Below, piece after piece: positions 24,804 to 33,246 of a stretch of 64,000 nucleotides of DNA. Location: assembly GCF_024295805.1 (NCBI RefSeq), contig NZ_JANCLX010000020.1, forward strand, positions 1 to 64,000, in the 5' to 3' direction. The notes beneath the pieces were generated by a model. It ran no database searches, had not been told where the DNA came from, and saw nothing but the letters and a program-made list of their open reading frames with translations. The stretch comes from Streptomyces cucumeris (GTDB lineage: Bacteria; Actinomycetota; Actinomycetes; Streptomycetales; Streptomycetaceae). Within the stretch, counting starts at the first letter, position 1, and each line of letters opens with the position of its first letter. The position numbers were made by a program, and so were the translations under genes.

Positions 24804-25730
24804 TCAGTCCGGCCAGTTCACCGCCAGGGCGCGGTCCGGGTTCTCGATGAGGATCCGGTCCATCACCGCTGCGCCGACGGCCAGTTCCAGCCGGGGCCGC
24901 AGCCGGCGCAGCAAGTACGGGAGACCGGGGCCGCCGTTCACCGAGCGCGCCCCGGCCGTCGTGGTGTCGCCGCCCAGGAGCAACTGCCCGGCGTGGCCCG
25001 CTTCCACGAGGGCGGTGAGCACCTCGGGGAGGCGCCAGTCGGTGGTGTGGTGGGCGCGGGAGGGCCCGTCGTAGACGAGGAAGGCGCCCATGGCCGCCAC
25101 CTGAAGGTGGACCACCGGATCGGGTGAGCGGTTGAGATGGCCGATCAGCACCCGGTGCGGCGGTACGCCCAACTCTCCGCACAGCAGGTCCAGTACGTCC
25201 GGCGCCGCCGTGCCCAGCTCCAGGTGGACGGCGATCGGCGCGTCCGTGCGGTGGTGGGCGTCTGCGGCGGCGGTCATGGTGTGGCGGGCGTGCGCGTCGA
25301 GCCCGTGGAAGCCCCCGGCGACCTTGATCAGCCCGGCGCGGGGGCCGGTGCCGCCGATGCCCCGCGTCAACTCGTCGGTGAACAGCTCGGCGAGCCGGTC
25401 CCGAACCCCCTCGACCGTGCCCGGCCGGTAGTGCTGGGCCTGGTGCATCCCGGTGGCGGCCACCAGCCGCACTCCGGTGGCCCGCGAGAGCGCGGGCAGC
25501 CGGCCGGCCGCCCGGCCGAGGCCGTACGGCGTCCACTGCACCACCGTCCCGCCGCCCAGGGCGCGGAAGGCGCGCAGCTCGGCCTCGGCCGCCTCCGCGT
25601 CGGCCAGCTCCTGGCCGGGCAACTGCGTGCTGCGGATGAAGAGATGGTCATGGGCGTCACAGATGCCCAGCTCGGCGCCGGGGACATCGCCGAGGACGGT
25701 CCGGACGGCCGGACGCGAGCCCGTCACCAC
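24804..25730 (-). CDS. Phosphotriesterase-family metal-dependent hydrolase
   Basis: A 308-residue TIM-barrel amidohydrolase. Metal ligands are visible in order: the H-D-H motif near residue 26-28, a Lys in GLIKVAGG for the carboxylated bridging lysine, His in IAVHLELG, His in LIGHLNRS and Asp in LLGGDTTT. Members hydrolyse lactones, phosphotriesters or related esters; lactonase activity is the commonest native role. Two GTG codons (25730, 25727) are possible; both overlap the stop of the upstream DUF4865 gene. It is last in a TetR-cupin-DUF4865 operon. Confidence 0.82.
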   Translation of the reverse strand: MVTGSRPAVRTVLGDVPGAELGICDAHDHLFIRSTQLPGQELADAEAAEAELRAFRALGGGTVVQWTPYGLGRAAGRLPALSRATGVRLVAATGMHQAQHYRPGTVEGVRDRLAELFTDELTRGIGGTGPRAGLIKVAGGFHGLDAHARHTMTAAADAHHRTDAPIAVHLELGTAAPDVLDLLCGELGVPPHRVLIGHLNRSPDPVVHLQVAAMGAFLVYDGPSRAHHTTDWRLPEVLTALVEAGHAGQLLLGGDTTTAGARSVNGGPGLPYLLRRLRPRLELAVGAAVMDRILIENPDRALAVNWPD

Positions 25731-26311
25731 CGCCGTCCCTCGGGGAGCGCGGCCAGCCCGGGCGCCGACAGATGGAGCACCTGGTAGCGGTCACCGGGCT
25801 CCGACGGCGGGGCCGTGTCCTCCCACAGGGTGAAGTGGACCAGTTCCCAGCCGCGCGGATCGATGGCGACGGCCGTCGAGTGCGCACCGTCCGCTCCCGC
25901 CCGCCGGGTCAGCTCCGCCAGCGCGTCCTCGATGGCCGTGGCGGGATCGGCCGCGGCCGGGACGGTCTCGGTGTGCCGGGTGGCCGCCCTCGGTACGGCG
26001 GTCACGGCCGGTCCCCGGGCGAAGCCGAGGCCCGGCCAGTGCTCGACCACCGGCCGTCCGAAGTCCTGGACCAGGCCGCGGAATCCGGGCCCCCACAGGA
26101 AGCGGTGCGGGGCGTCGGGCGCGGCCCACAGATAGAACGGCGCGTACGCGTTCACCGCGGCGCCGTCCACCCCGCGCTCGCTGATGGCGTACGCCTTCAG
26201 ACCGAGCCCGGGGAAGTCGTCCAGCAGGGGGCCCTTGGTCCGCACCCGGTGGCGGATGACCTCCATGTCGTAGTCGTCGGGCAGGGTGATCCGGTACTGC
26301 ATCGCGTCCAT
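25724..26311 (-). CDS. DUF4865-family protein
   Basis: A 195-residue cytoplasmic protein matching DUF4865 in its opening pattern (M-Q-Y-x-I-T-L-P-x-D-Y-D-M) and in K-G-P-L-L-D-D-F-P-G-L-G-L-K-A-Y followed by N-A-Y-A-P-F-Y-L-W. No function is established. ATG at 26311 has CAGGAG 7 nt upstream. It overlaps the hydrolase downstream and is 51 bp after the cupin, so all are one operon. Confidence 0.8.
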   Translation of the reverse strand: MDAMQYRITLPDDYDMEVIRHRVRTKGPLLDDFPGLGLKAYAISERGVDGAAVNAYAPFYLWAAPDAPHRFLWGPGFRGLVQDFGRPVVEHWPGLGFARGPAVTAVPRAATRHTETVPAAADPATAIEDALAELTRRAGADGAHSTAVAIDPRGWELVHFTLWEDTAPPSEPGDRYQVLHLSAPGLAALPEGRRW

Positions 26312-26362
26312 GGGCGAACTCCTGGGGAGTGGTGGGCGGGGCGGGAGCGGCGGGCGGCCCGC

Positions 26363-26761
26363 TCAGGCGGCCGGATACGTGGCGTCGTCGACCAGCTCGT
26401 CCCATACGGCCGCCGTACCGTCCGCCGCGGTCTCCACCAGGGCGAGATGGGTCATGAAGGTGTACGGTCCGCCGCCGTGCCAGTGCCGTTCGCCGGGCTC
26501 GATCCATACCGTGTCCCCGGCGCGGATCTCCTCGACCGGGCCGCCCTCGCACTGCACCAGCCCGCGCCCCTCGGTGACATGGAGGACCTGGCCGTGCGGA
26601 TGGCGGTGCCAGGCGGTGCGGGAGCCGGGGGCGAAGTGGACGCTGTACAGCCGCAGCCGTGTCGGTTCGGCCGGGGCCGCGATCTCGTCCAGCCAGACGG
26701 AACCGGTGAAACGGTCCGCGGGGCCGCGCTCGCTGCGGCGGGGGTTACGGGTGATCTCCAC
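26363..26761 (-). CDS. Cupin-domain protein
   Basis: A 132-residue single-cupin protein. Motif 1 reads H-R-H-P-H-G-Q-V-L-H-V-T-E-G and motif 2 E-P-G-E-R-H-W-H, giving the usual 3-His/1-Glu metal site. Small cupins in TetR-linked operons often act on quinones or lactones. GTG at 26761 has AAGGA about 10 nt upstream. It lies between the TetR and DUF4865 genes. Confidence 0.85.
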   Translation of the reverse strand: MEITRNPRRSERGPADRFTGSVWLDEIAAPAEPTRLRLYSVHFAPGSRTAWHRHPHGQVLHVTEGRGLVQCEGGPVEEIRAGDTVWIEPGERHWHGGGPYTFMTHLALVETAADGTAAVWDELVDDATYPAA

Positions 26762-26839
26762 GATGAGGAATTCCTTTGCCGGGAAGGGGAATCGGCGGTC
26801 CGGAGGAGGCGTGGGGAACCGGCGCCTCCCACCGGCTCG

Positions 26840-27409
26840 CTACGCGGGGGCCCGGAAGGCGGCCAGCAGGGTGAGCAGTCCCTCCACCGCGCTGTCGAAG
26901 GGCGCCGGGGACCCCGCCGCGCGGGCCAGGACATAGCCGCCCTGGACGGTCGCCACGACCGTCGCGGCGACCGGCTCCGGGTCCAGCCCGGCGGTGAACT
27001 CCCCGGTCCCGCGGCCCTCGGCCAGCACCTCCGCGAGCCGTCCGCGCAGCCAGTCGAGGGTCTCGTCCACCGGGTGCCGCAGCTCCGGGTCGGCCATCAC
27101 GTCCGGGTCCATCGTCAGCCGGCCGACCGGACAGCCGCGCAGCACGTCGCGCTCCCGCCGCAGATAGGCGCCGACGCGGTCGTACGCACCGCCCGGTCCG
27201 TCCAGACAGGCCGCGGCGACACCGCGCAGCTCCTCGGCGGTGCGGCGGATGGCGGCGAGCGCCAGATCCGGCTTACCGCTGAAGTGGTGGTACATGCTGC
27301 CCTGTCCGGCTCCCGCGCGCTGCTGGATGGCCTTGGGGCTGGTGCCCACGTAACCGCGCTCCCAGAGGAGCTCCCTGGTGCTCTCGATCAGGCGTTCCGG
27401 AGTGCTCAT
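26840..27409 (-). CDS. TetR-family transcriptional repressor
   Basis: A 189-residue regulator. The HTH is at about 10-50 (G-Y-V-G-T-S-P-K-A-I-Q-Q-R-A-G-A-G-Q-G-S-M-Y-H-H-F). The C-terminal ligand domain has a Cys in G-C-P-V-G-R-L, a feature of TetR members that respond to reactive or quinone-type ligands. ATG at 27409 lies 6 nt after TACAGT and has no ribosome site. It heads the operon and shares an operator with the divergent PLP enzyme. Confidence 0.88.
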   Translation of the reverse strand: MSTPERLIESTRELLWERGYVGTSPKAIQQRAGAGQGSMYHHFSGKPDLALAAIRRTAEELRGVAAACLDGPGGAYDRVGAYLRRERDVLRGCPVGRLTMDPDVMADPELRHPVDETLDWLRGRLAEVLAEGRGTGEFTAGLDPEPVAATVVATVQGGYVLARAAGSPAPFDSAVEGLLTLLAAFRAPA

Positions 27410-27415
27410 GACGTC

Positions 27416-27456
27416 ACTGTACACACTAGTAGGTACAGAATTCCAGCGCCTACACT
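27416..27456. promoter_or_regulatory. Shared divergent promoters and TetR operator
   Basis: TACAGT (minus strand, 27416-27421) and TACACT (plus strand, 27451-27456) end 6 and 7 nt before the two divergent start codons. Between and over them lies a 20-bp imperfect palindrome (27418-27437) with TGTAC/GTACA ends and ACTAGT at the centre. One TetR dimer bound here would cover the TetR -10 box and the expected -35 region of the PLP gene. Confidence 0.65.
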
Positions 27457-27463
27457 CCGGGTA

Positions 27464-28687
27464 ATGACATCCGCACAGGACTCACTGGCGACCGGTCAGC
27501 GCTCACTCGGCGACGCATCGGTCCGCTATCCGCTGTGGCCGCCGCTGACCCGGGGCTGTCCGCGGACCGCCACCCCGGAGCTGACGTACCCCGTCGAGGT
27601 GGACTACGCCTACGACGACGTGCCCGCCGGGCTGTTCGGGCGGACCGGGCCGACGGGCGGGGGGCTGGACCGGTGGGCACCCCTGCTGCCGCCGCTGGCC
27701 GCCCCCGGCCTCGGCGAGGGCGGTACCCCGCTGCTCGCCCTGGACGACGGCGTGTTCATCAAGGACGAGTCGCGCAACCCCACCTGGAGCCACAAGGACC
27801 GGCTCAACCGCTGCACCGTGAGCGCCGCGGTCGGCGTGGGCGCGGAGGGCGTGGTGGTCGCCTCCTCCGGCAACCACGGTGCCTCGGCGGCCGCGTACGC
27901 CGCCCGCGCCGGGCTGCGCTGTGTGGTCCTGGCCTCCGCCGGGGCGCCCCCGGCCGTGATCTCCTTCCTGCGGGCCTACGGCGCCGTCGTGCTGCCGGTC
28001 CCTGCCGACGCGCGCTGGCCGCTGATGCGCCGGATCGTGGACCGCTGCGGTTTCCACCCCGTCAGCAACCTCACCGAGACCCACACCAGCCACGCCTTCG
28101 GCCCCGAGGGCTACAAGACCGTGGCGTACGAGATCTTCACCGAACTCGGCGTACCGGCGGCGGTGTTCGTCCCGACCGGCTACGGCGAGCTGCTGTTCGG
28201 CGTCTGGAAGGGGTTCGCCGAACTCCACCGGCTCGGCCTGGCCCCGCACATCCCCCGGATCTTCAGCTGCGAGCCCTCCGTGGGCGGTCCACTGGCCGCC
28301 GCCGTGCGCGCGGGCCGCCCGGCCGCGACCGTCGCGGTGGGCCGGAGCAAGGCGTACGGGATCGACTGCGCCGTGGGCGGCTACCGCGGGGTGCTCGCGG
28401 TGCCCCGCAGCCGCGGCGAGGCCCTGCTGGTCACCGACGAGGACATGACGACCGCCCAGGCCGAACTGGGCCGCCAGGGACTGTGGGTGGAGCTCTCCGC
28501 CGCCGCCGGGCTTGCCGGGCTGCGCGGTCACCGCAGGCGCGGCGGCGATTTCGACGGACCCGTGGTCTGTGTCTCCACCTCCAGCGGCTTCAAGGACATC
28601 GACACCGGGACGCATCCGGCCGAACCGGTGGAGCCGGTCTGGGAGCAGGTGGAGCGGCGGCTGCGCGCGGCGGGCATCACCGCCTGA
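27464..28687 (+). CDS. Threonine-synthase-like fold-type II PLP enzyme
   Basis: A 407-residue PLP-dependent enzyme. The lysine that binds PLP is in W-S-H-K-D-R-L-N, preceded by F-I-K-D-E-S-R-N-P-T, and the phosphate-binding residues are in S-S-G-N-H-G-A-S-A. This order is that of threonine synthase/threonine dehydratase relatives, but the protein is not obviously the housekeeping ThrC. ATG at 27464 is 7 nt after TACACT, so it is probably leaderless. It is divergent from the TetR gene and likely in its regulon. Confidence 0.82.
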   Translation: MTSAQDSLATGQRSLGDASVRYPLWPPLTRGCPRTATPELTYPVEVDYAYDDVPAGLFGRTGPTGGGLDRWAPLLPPLAAPGLGEGGTPLLALDDGVFIKDESRNPTWSHKDRLNRCTVSAAVGVGAEGVVVASSGNHGASAAAYAARAGLRCVVLASAGAPPAVISFLRAYGAVVLPVPADARWPLMRRIVDRCGFHPVSNLTETHTSHAFGPEGYKTVAYEIFTELGVPAAVFVPTGYGELLFGVWKGFAELHRLGLAPHIPRIFSCEPSVGGPLAAAVRAGRPAATVAVGRSKAYGIDCAVGGYRGVLAVPRSRGEALLVTDEDMTTAQAELGRQGLWVELSAAAGLAGLRGHRRRGGDFDGPVVCVSTSSGFKDIDTGTHPAEPVEPVWEQVERRLRAAGITA

Positions 28688-28843
28688 GCCCCGCCGCGGC
28701 TACTCCCGCCGGGGCTACTCCCGCCGGGGTACGGCGGATGTCACCGGCCGTACGACGACGCGGGCGCCGCGGTGGACGACGCTCGGAAGGTGCCGGCCGG
28801 ACCACGGCCGCGTACCCCACCCCTTCCGAGGAGCGCGATCAGC

Positions 28844-29137
28844 ATGAACACCCTGGCGCACGGCTTCGCCGACGGCGCGGGACCCGGTCCCTGGATCCTG
28901 CTCGTCCCCCTGATGTGGGCGCTGGTCATCGGCGGCGGGATCGCCCTGCTGCGGCGTACGGCCGGGCGGCGGCACGCCCGGTGGCCGCACGGCCTCCCCG
29001 GCCACGGCGAGCGCTCCCCGATCGCGCTGCTGGGCCGCCGCTTCGCGGCCGGTGAGATCGACGAGGAGGAGTACTGGCGGCGGCTGTCGGTCCTGGACGA
29101 GCGGTTCGGACCGCGGGTGCCGAACGACACGGCCTAG
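28844..29137 (+). CDS. Small SHOCT-domain membrane protein
   Basis: A 97-residue protein with one membrane helix (about 17-37), a basic linker and a C-terminal SHOCT motif (L-L-G-R-R-F-A-A-G-E-I-D-E-E-E-Y). ATG at 28844 has GAGGAG upstream. A 15-bp period repeat (GCTACTCCCGCCGGG twice, about 28699-28728) lies in the gap before it. The role is unknown. Confidence 0.75.
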   Translation: MNTLAHGFADGAGPGPWILLVPLMWALVIGGGIALLRRTAGRRHARWPHGLPGHGERSPIALLGRRFAAGEIDEEEYWRRLSVLDERFGPRVPNDTA

Positions 29138-29317
29138 CGCCGCGTCAGCCCGGGTTCGCCCCGCTCGCCGCGCTGGCGCGGCCGCCCCCGGCTACCGCTG
29201 GGAGGTGCCTCCGCGGCGTGGCCGAACCGGTGGCGGTCCGCCCTCCGGCCGGGCCCCGGCCGCACGGCGCGCCTCCCGGGTCCGCCCCGCTCACCGGGCG
29301 GCGGGACGGACCACCGT

Positions 29318-29971
29318 TCATGTCGAGACGGCCGATCGGGCGGCGGGCGCCCGCTCCCGGACCACGGCCGCCGGAGCCGGGGCCGCCGCCGACGCGGGGG
29401 CGGGAGCCGCCACCGGGGCCGGGGCGGGGGAGTGGACCGGCGGGACCTGGACGGGAGCCGGGGCCGGAGTGCCGACCGGGGTCTGGACAGGCTGGGTGAG
29501 ATCGACGCCCCGCGGCGGCGCGGTACGCCCCGCGCCGTACGCCGCGAACGGCGACTTGGCGGTGGTGGCGGGCTGCGGTACGGCGAGGGTGAACCAGACG
29601 ACCTTGCCGCCGCCGTCGTCCCGTGCGTGCATGCCCCAGCTCTGGCTGACCGCGGCGACCAGGGCCAGCCCCCTGCCGTGGGTGGAGACCGGGTCATGGG
29701 CGCGGAGGCGGGGCAGCCGGGGGTCCTGGTCGCGGACCGAGACGGTGAGCCGGTCCAGCATCAGGACGATCTCCACCGTGCACTGCTTGTCCGGTTCGGC
29801 GTGCCGGTGCACGTTGGTCAGCAGCTCGGTGACACCGAGCGCGGCCGGGTCGATGAGCGGATCCAGATGCCAGTAGCGCAGTTGCGCCGACACGATTCTG
29901 CGGACCTGACCGATCCGCGACGGCAGGGCTTGCAGCTCCACCGTGCAATGCCTGCTAGGACGACTGATCAC
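29318..29971 (-). CDS. RsbW-like ATP-binding protein with Ala/Pro-rich tail
   Basis: A 217-residue protein. Residues 1-140 are a GHKL ATPase of the anti-sigma/serine-kinase type: the N box is A-L-G-V-T-E-L-L-T-N-V-H-R-H, then V-R-D-Q-D-P-R, and the G box T-H-G-R-G-L-A-L-V. The last 75 residues are a low-complexity Ala/Pro/Val tail. GTG at 29971 follows GGGAG. Streptomyces has dozens of such proteins that regulate sigma factors; the partner here is unknown. Confidence 0.83.
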   Translation of the reverse strand: MISRPSRHCTVELQALPSRIGQVRRIVSAQLRYWHLDPLIDPAALGVTELLTNVHRHAEPDKQCTVEIVLMLDRLTVSVRDQDPRLPRLRAHDPVSTHGRGLALVAAVSQSWGMHARDDGGGKVVWFTLAVPQPATTAKSPFAAYGAGRTAPPRGVDLTQPVQTPVGTPAPAPVQVPPVHSPAPAPVAAPAPASAAAPAPAAVVRERAPAARSAVST

Positions 29972-30157
29972 GGCTGCGACTCCCTGAAAGAAGTTGGGGC
30001 TAGCCTGATTCAGGTGCGGGCGACGAACACGTTCAGCAGTGGTGGCTGCTGGGCGCGACCGGTGAGTCGGTTCTCAGCGTCACCGCTTGTTGACCCTCAG
30101 TGATACTGATACTCGTCCAGGGTCGGCCCCCTCGCGCGCATGCGCAACTCGGCCGGT

Positions 30158-30487
30158 TCACTTCCCCCGGCCGGGCCCCCGGGCGGACCGGACCGCGTCC
30201 AGGAAGCGGCTGGCGGCCGCGGGGCCGGTGGACTTGGCGGCGGTGTCCTGCTCGCCGAGGGTGAGGCGGTAACGGGTGCCGTTCACGGTGGCCATGGCCT
30301 GGTCGCCGTCCACGAACCACGGCTTGCTCGCACGGACCGACTGGACCGGGGCGCTGTCGATCTCGCTGCCGTAACTGGTCAGCAACTGGAGCCTGCCGTC
30401 CTTGATCAGGACCTGCCCGGCACGGGTCACCGAACGGAGGAACCGCTCGATCCGCACCCCTCTGGCATTGAACTCCGTATCGGCCAT
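30158..30487 (-). CDS. Conserved hypothetical protein
   Basis: A 109-residue soluble protein with alternating beta-strand patterns (G-R-L-Q-L-L-T-S-Y-G, Q-A-M-A-T-V-N-G-T-R-Y-R-L-T-L) and a basic C-terminus, which could be a small PH-like or beta-barrel domain. ATG at 30487 is preceded by GGGGAGG. I do not recognise a function. The 186-bp gap before it holds nothing evident. Confidence 0.6.
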   Translation of the reverse strand: MADTEFNARGVRIERFLRSVTRAGQVLIKDGRLQLLTSYGSEIDSAPVQSVRASKPWFVDGDQAMATVNGTRYRLTLGEQDTAAKSTGPAAASRFLDAVRSARGPGRGK

Positions 30488-30658
30488 GACGACCGCCTCC
30501 CCGGTGGCTCCCGCCGGCACGCGTGCCGCTGCCTCTCATTCTCCCTGCTGCGCAGTGTGCCCGGGACGAGCCCGGCGCACCAGGGCGCACCAGGGTCCAC
30601 TTAGGATCGAAACGGCCCGATCGTGCGACCCGGGCCGGGCACGAGTACGAGGAGCGAC

Positions 30659-31795
30659 GTGGACAGCACGACACCGGGGGTCAGCGACCGGGGGGTCATC
30701 GACACGGTGGACGTGGACCGCAGCGACCACGGCTACCGGGAGTGGCTCAAGGAGGCCGTCCGCAGGGTGCAGGCCGACGCCCAGCGCTCCGCCGACACCC
30801 ATCTGCTGAGCTTCCCGCTGCCCGAGCGGTGGGGGATCGACCTCTATCTGAAGGACGAGTCCACCCACCCCACCGGCAGCCTCAAGCACCGGCTGGCCCG
30901 TTCGCTGTTCCTGTACGGGCTGTGCAACGGCTGGATCCGGCCGGACAAGCCGGTGATCGAGGCGTCCAGCGGTTCCACCGCCGTGTCCGAGGCGTACTTC
31001 GCCAAGCTGATCGGTGTGCCCTTCATCGCGGTGATGCCGCGCACGACCAGCCCGGAGAAGTGCCGACTGATCGAATTCCATGGCGGCCGATGCCATTTCG
31101 TGGACGACCCGCGGACGATGTACGAGGCGTCCGCCGCGCTCGCGGCGGAGACCGGCGGCCACTACATGGACCAGTTCACCTACGCCGAGCGCGCCACGGA
31201 CTGGCGCGGCAACAACAACATCGCCGAGTCGATCTACCATCAGCTACGGCTGGAGCGCTATCCGGAACCGGCCTGGGTGGTGGCCACCGCGGGCACCGGC
31301 GGTACCTCGGCCACCATCGCGCGCTACGTCCACTACATGGGGTACGACACCCGGGTGTGCGTCGCCGACCCGGAGAACTCCTGCTTCTTCGACGGCTGGG
31401 TGCACCATGACGACCGGGCGTCCAGCGAGCGCGGCTCACGGATCGAGGGCATCGGCCGCCCCCGGATGGAGCCCAGCTTCGTCCCCGGCGCGATCGACCG
31501 GATGATGAAGGTCCCGGACGCGGCGAGCGTCGCCGCAGTGCGCGCCCTGGAAGGCGCCATCGGGCGCAAGGCGGGCGGTTCGACCGGGACCGGGCTGTGG
31601 AGCGCGCTGCGGATCGTCGCGGAGATGGTCGAGGCCGGACGCACCGGCAGTGTGGTGACGCTGCTGTGCGACCCGGGCGACCGCTATCTGGACAAGTACT
31701 ACTCGGACCGGTGGCTGGCGGAGCAGGGTCTCGACATCGCGCCCTACGCGAGGACGATCGACACCTTCCTCGGCACCGGCCGCTGGTCCGGCTGA
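30659..31795 (+). CDS. PLP-dependent cysteine desulfhydrase/cysteine synthase-family enzyme (Cds1-like)
   Basis: A 378-residue fold-type II PLP enzyme. The PLP lysine lies in T-G-S-L-K-H-R-L-A-R-S, the phosphate-side loop is E-A-S-S-G-S-T-A-V-S, and A-T-A-G-T-G-G-T-S-A-T follows. Length and motifs resemble the mycobacterial L-cysteine desulfhydrase Cds1, which makes pyruvate, ammonia and sulfide. GTG at 30659 follows GAGGAG by 4 nt. A TAGGAT -10 candidate is at 30602-30607. Confidence 0.8.
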   Translation: MDSTTPGVSDRGVIDTVDVDRSDHGYREWLKEAVRRVQADAQRSADTHLLSFPLPERWGIDLYLKDESTHPTGSLKHRLARSLFLYGLCNGWIRPDKPVIEASSGSTAVSEAYFAKLIGVPFIAVMPRTTSPEKCRLIEFHGGRCHFVDDPRTMYEASAALAAETGGHYMDQFTYAERATDWRGNNNIAESIYHQLRLERYPEPAWVVATAGTGGTSATIARYVHYMGYDTRVCVADPENSCFFDGWVHHDDRASSERGSRIEGIGRPRMEPSFVPGAIDRMMKVPDAASVAAVRALEGAIGRKAGGSTGTGLWSALRIVAEMVEAGRTGSVVTLLCDPGDRYLDKYYSDRWLAEQGLDIAPYARTIDTFLGTGRWSG

Positions 31796-31825
31796 GCGCC
31801 GCGGGACCCGGGACCGGCCGCGCCC

Positions 31826-32296
31826 CTATTTCCCGGCCAGGAGGTGGTCCAGGTTGCGGACCGCCGTGCGGAAGGCGCGCCCCAGCCCCGGGCGGGCCAG
31901 CCGGGCCGCGAGGTGTACCGGCATCGGGGCGTCCAGCGCGAAGACATAGCGCACCAGGGTGCCGCCGCCGGAGGGGGCCAGGGTCCATTCCTCCAGCAGC
32001 GCCCGCAGCCCCGGGGCGTTCGTCTCGTCGATGCGGTAGGCGTAGCGCTCACCGGGTTCCGCGGTCATCACCGTCTCGCGGAAGCGGACCCCGCCGCGGA
32101 GGCGGATCTCGCGGCCCTTGCCGCCGTCGGTGGTGCGTGCCGAGCTCACCTCGCGGAACCACCGTGGCCAGCCCTCGGTGTCGGCCAGGGCCGTGAACAC
32201 CGCCCCGGGCGGGGCCTGGGCCTCGGCGACGAAGACCATCCGCAGCGGGGCGGTCTCGGCGTACTCGAGCCCGACGGGACGTAGCCGGTGTGTCAT
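31826..32296 (-). CDS. SRPBCC-family polyketide cyclase/START-like protein
   Basis: A 156-residue helix-grip protein (Bet v1/START fold). Segments A-Q-A-P-P-G-A-V-F-T-A-L-A-D-T-E-G-W-P-R-W and the amphipathic C-terminal helix typical of polyketide_cyc2 proteins are clear. It probably binds a hydrophobic ligand. ATG 32296 lies 6 nt after TATGGT; GTG 32302 is an alternative two codons upstream. The convergent PLP gene ends 30 bp away. Confidence 0.78.
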   Translation of the reverse strand: MTHRLRPVGLEYAETAPLRMVFVAEAQAPPGAVFTALADTEGWPRWFREVSSARTTDGGKGREIRLRGGVRFRETVMTAEPGERYAYRIDETNAPGLRALLEEWTLAPSGGGTLVRYVFALDAPMPVHLAARLARPGLGRAFRTAVRNLDHLLAGK

Positions 32297-32320
32297 GCGC
32301 ACACCATAACTGCCGTCCCG

Positions 32321-33163
32321 TCAGATGTCTGCGGTCCCGGTAGCCTCGCCCGCCACCACCAGCTCCGGCAGATACTCCGAGATCTCCGCGCGCGCGTCCT
32401 CCGGCAGCCCCGGATCCGTCACCAGCGCGTCCACCTGGTCCAGGGTGGCGAACGAACTCAGGCCCACCATGCCCCACTTGGTGTGGTCGGCGACCACCAC
32501 CACCCGCCGCGCGGCCCGGACGAAGTGCCGGTTGGTCTCCGCCTCGGCCAGGTTCGGCGTGGACAGCCCGGCCTCCACCGATATGCCGTGCACGCTCAGG
32601 AACAGCAGATCGAAGTGGAGGGAACGCACCGCGGCGTCCGCCACCGGCCCCACCAGGGTGTCCGAAGGGGTCCGCACCCCGCCGGTGAGCACCACCGTGG
32701 CCGCCCCCGGGCGCGGTCCGCCCCCGGCCGTCGCGGAACGCTGGGCGTTGTAGAAGACATCGGCGACCCGCACCGAGTTGGTCACCACGGTCAGATCCGG
32801 GACGTCCAGCAACTGCTGTGCCAGCGCGAAGGCCGTGGTGCCCCCGGCGAGCCCGATCGCGGTGCCCGGGGCGGCCATCGCGGCCGCCGCCTTGGCGATG
32901 TCCTCCTTGGCGCTCAGCTCCAGACCCGATTTGGCCTCGAACCCCGGCTCGTAGGTGCTCGCCTCGGCGACCGGCACGGCACCGCCGTGCACCTTCTCCA
33001 CCACGCCCAGCCGGGCGAGCGCATCGAGATCGCGACGGACCGTCATATCCGAGACATTGAGCCTGCGCGTCAGTTCATTGACCCGCACCCCGCCCCGCCG
33101 GCGCACCTCGTCCAGGATCAAGGCGCGGCGCTGCTCCGCGAGGAGGTTCTGGTTGTCGCTCAC
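32321..33163 (-). CDS. DeoR/GlpR-family transcriptional regulator
   Basis: A 280-residue repressor. The N-terminal HTH (V-R-V-N-E-L-T-R-R-L-N-V-S-D-M-T-V-R-R-D-L) is of DeoR type, and the C-terminal DeoRC sugar-phosphate sensor has G-L-A-G-G-T-T-A-F-A-L-A, V-V-T-N-S and V-V-V-V-A-D-H-T-K-W. Such regulators bind phosphorylated sugars. AAGGAG lies upstream of GTG 33163. No sugar gene is adjacent, so the target is not evident. Confidence 0.88.
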   Translation of the reverse strand: MSDNQNLLAEQRRALILDEVRRRGGVRVNELTRRLNVSDMTVRRDLDALARLGVVEKVHGGAVPVAEASTYEPGFEAKSGLELSAKEDIAKAAAAMAAPGTAIGLAGGTTAFALAQQLLDVPDLTVVTNSVRVADVFYNAQRSATAGGGPRPGAATVVLTGGVRTPSDTLVGPVADAAVRSLHFDLLFLSVHGISVEAGLSTPNLAEAETNRHFVRAARRVVVVADHTKWGMVGLSSFATLDQVDALVTDPGLPEDARAEISEYLPELVVAGEATGTADI

Positions 33164-33246
33164 CCTGCCTCGTCTCCTTCCGGTCGGCGCCCACGGCCCG
33201 CGGCCTCATCTTCGCACGTACCGGGGACACCCGATCACCGGAGCGT

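Noticed and set aside
25772..27463. Long plus-strand open frame before the PLP enzyme
   Set aside because: It is antisense to four convincing genes and has shadow-frame composition; the PLP enzyme starts at 27464 next to a promoter box.
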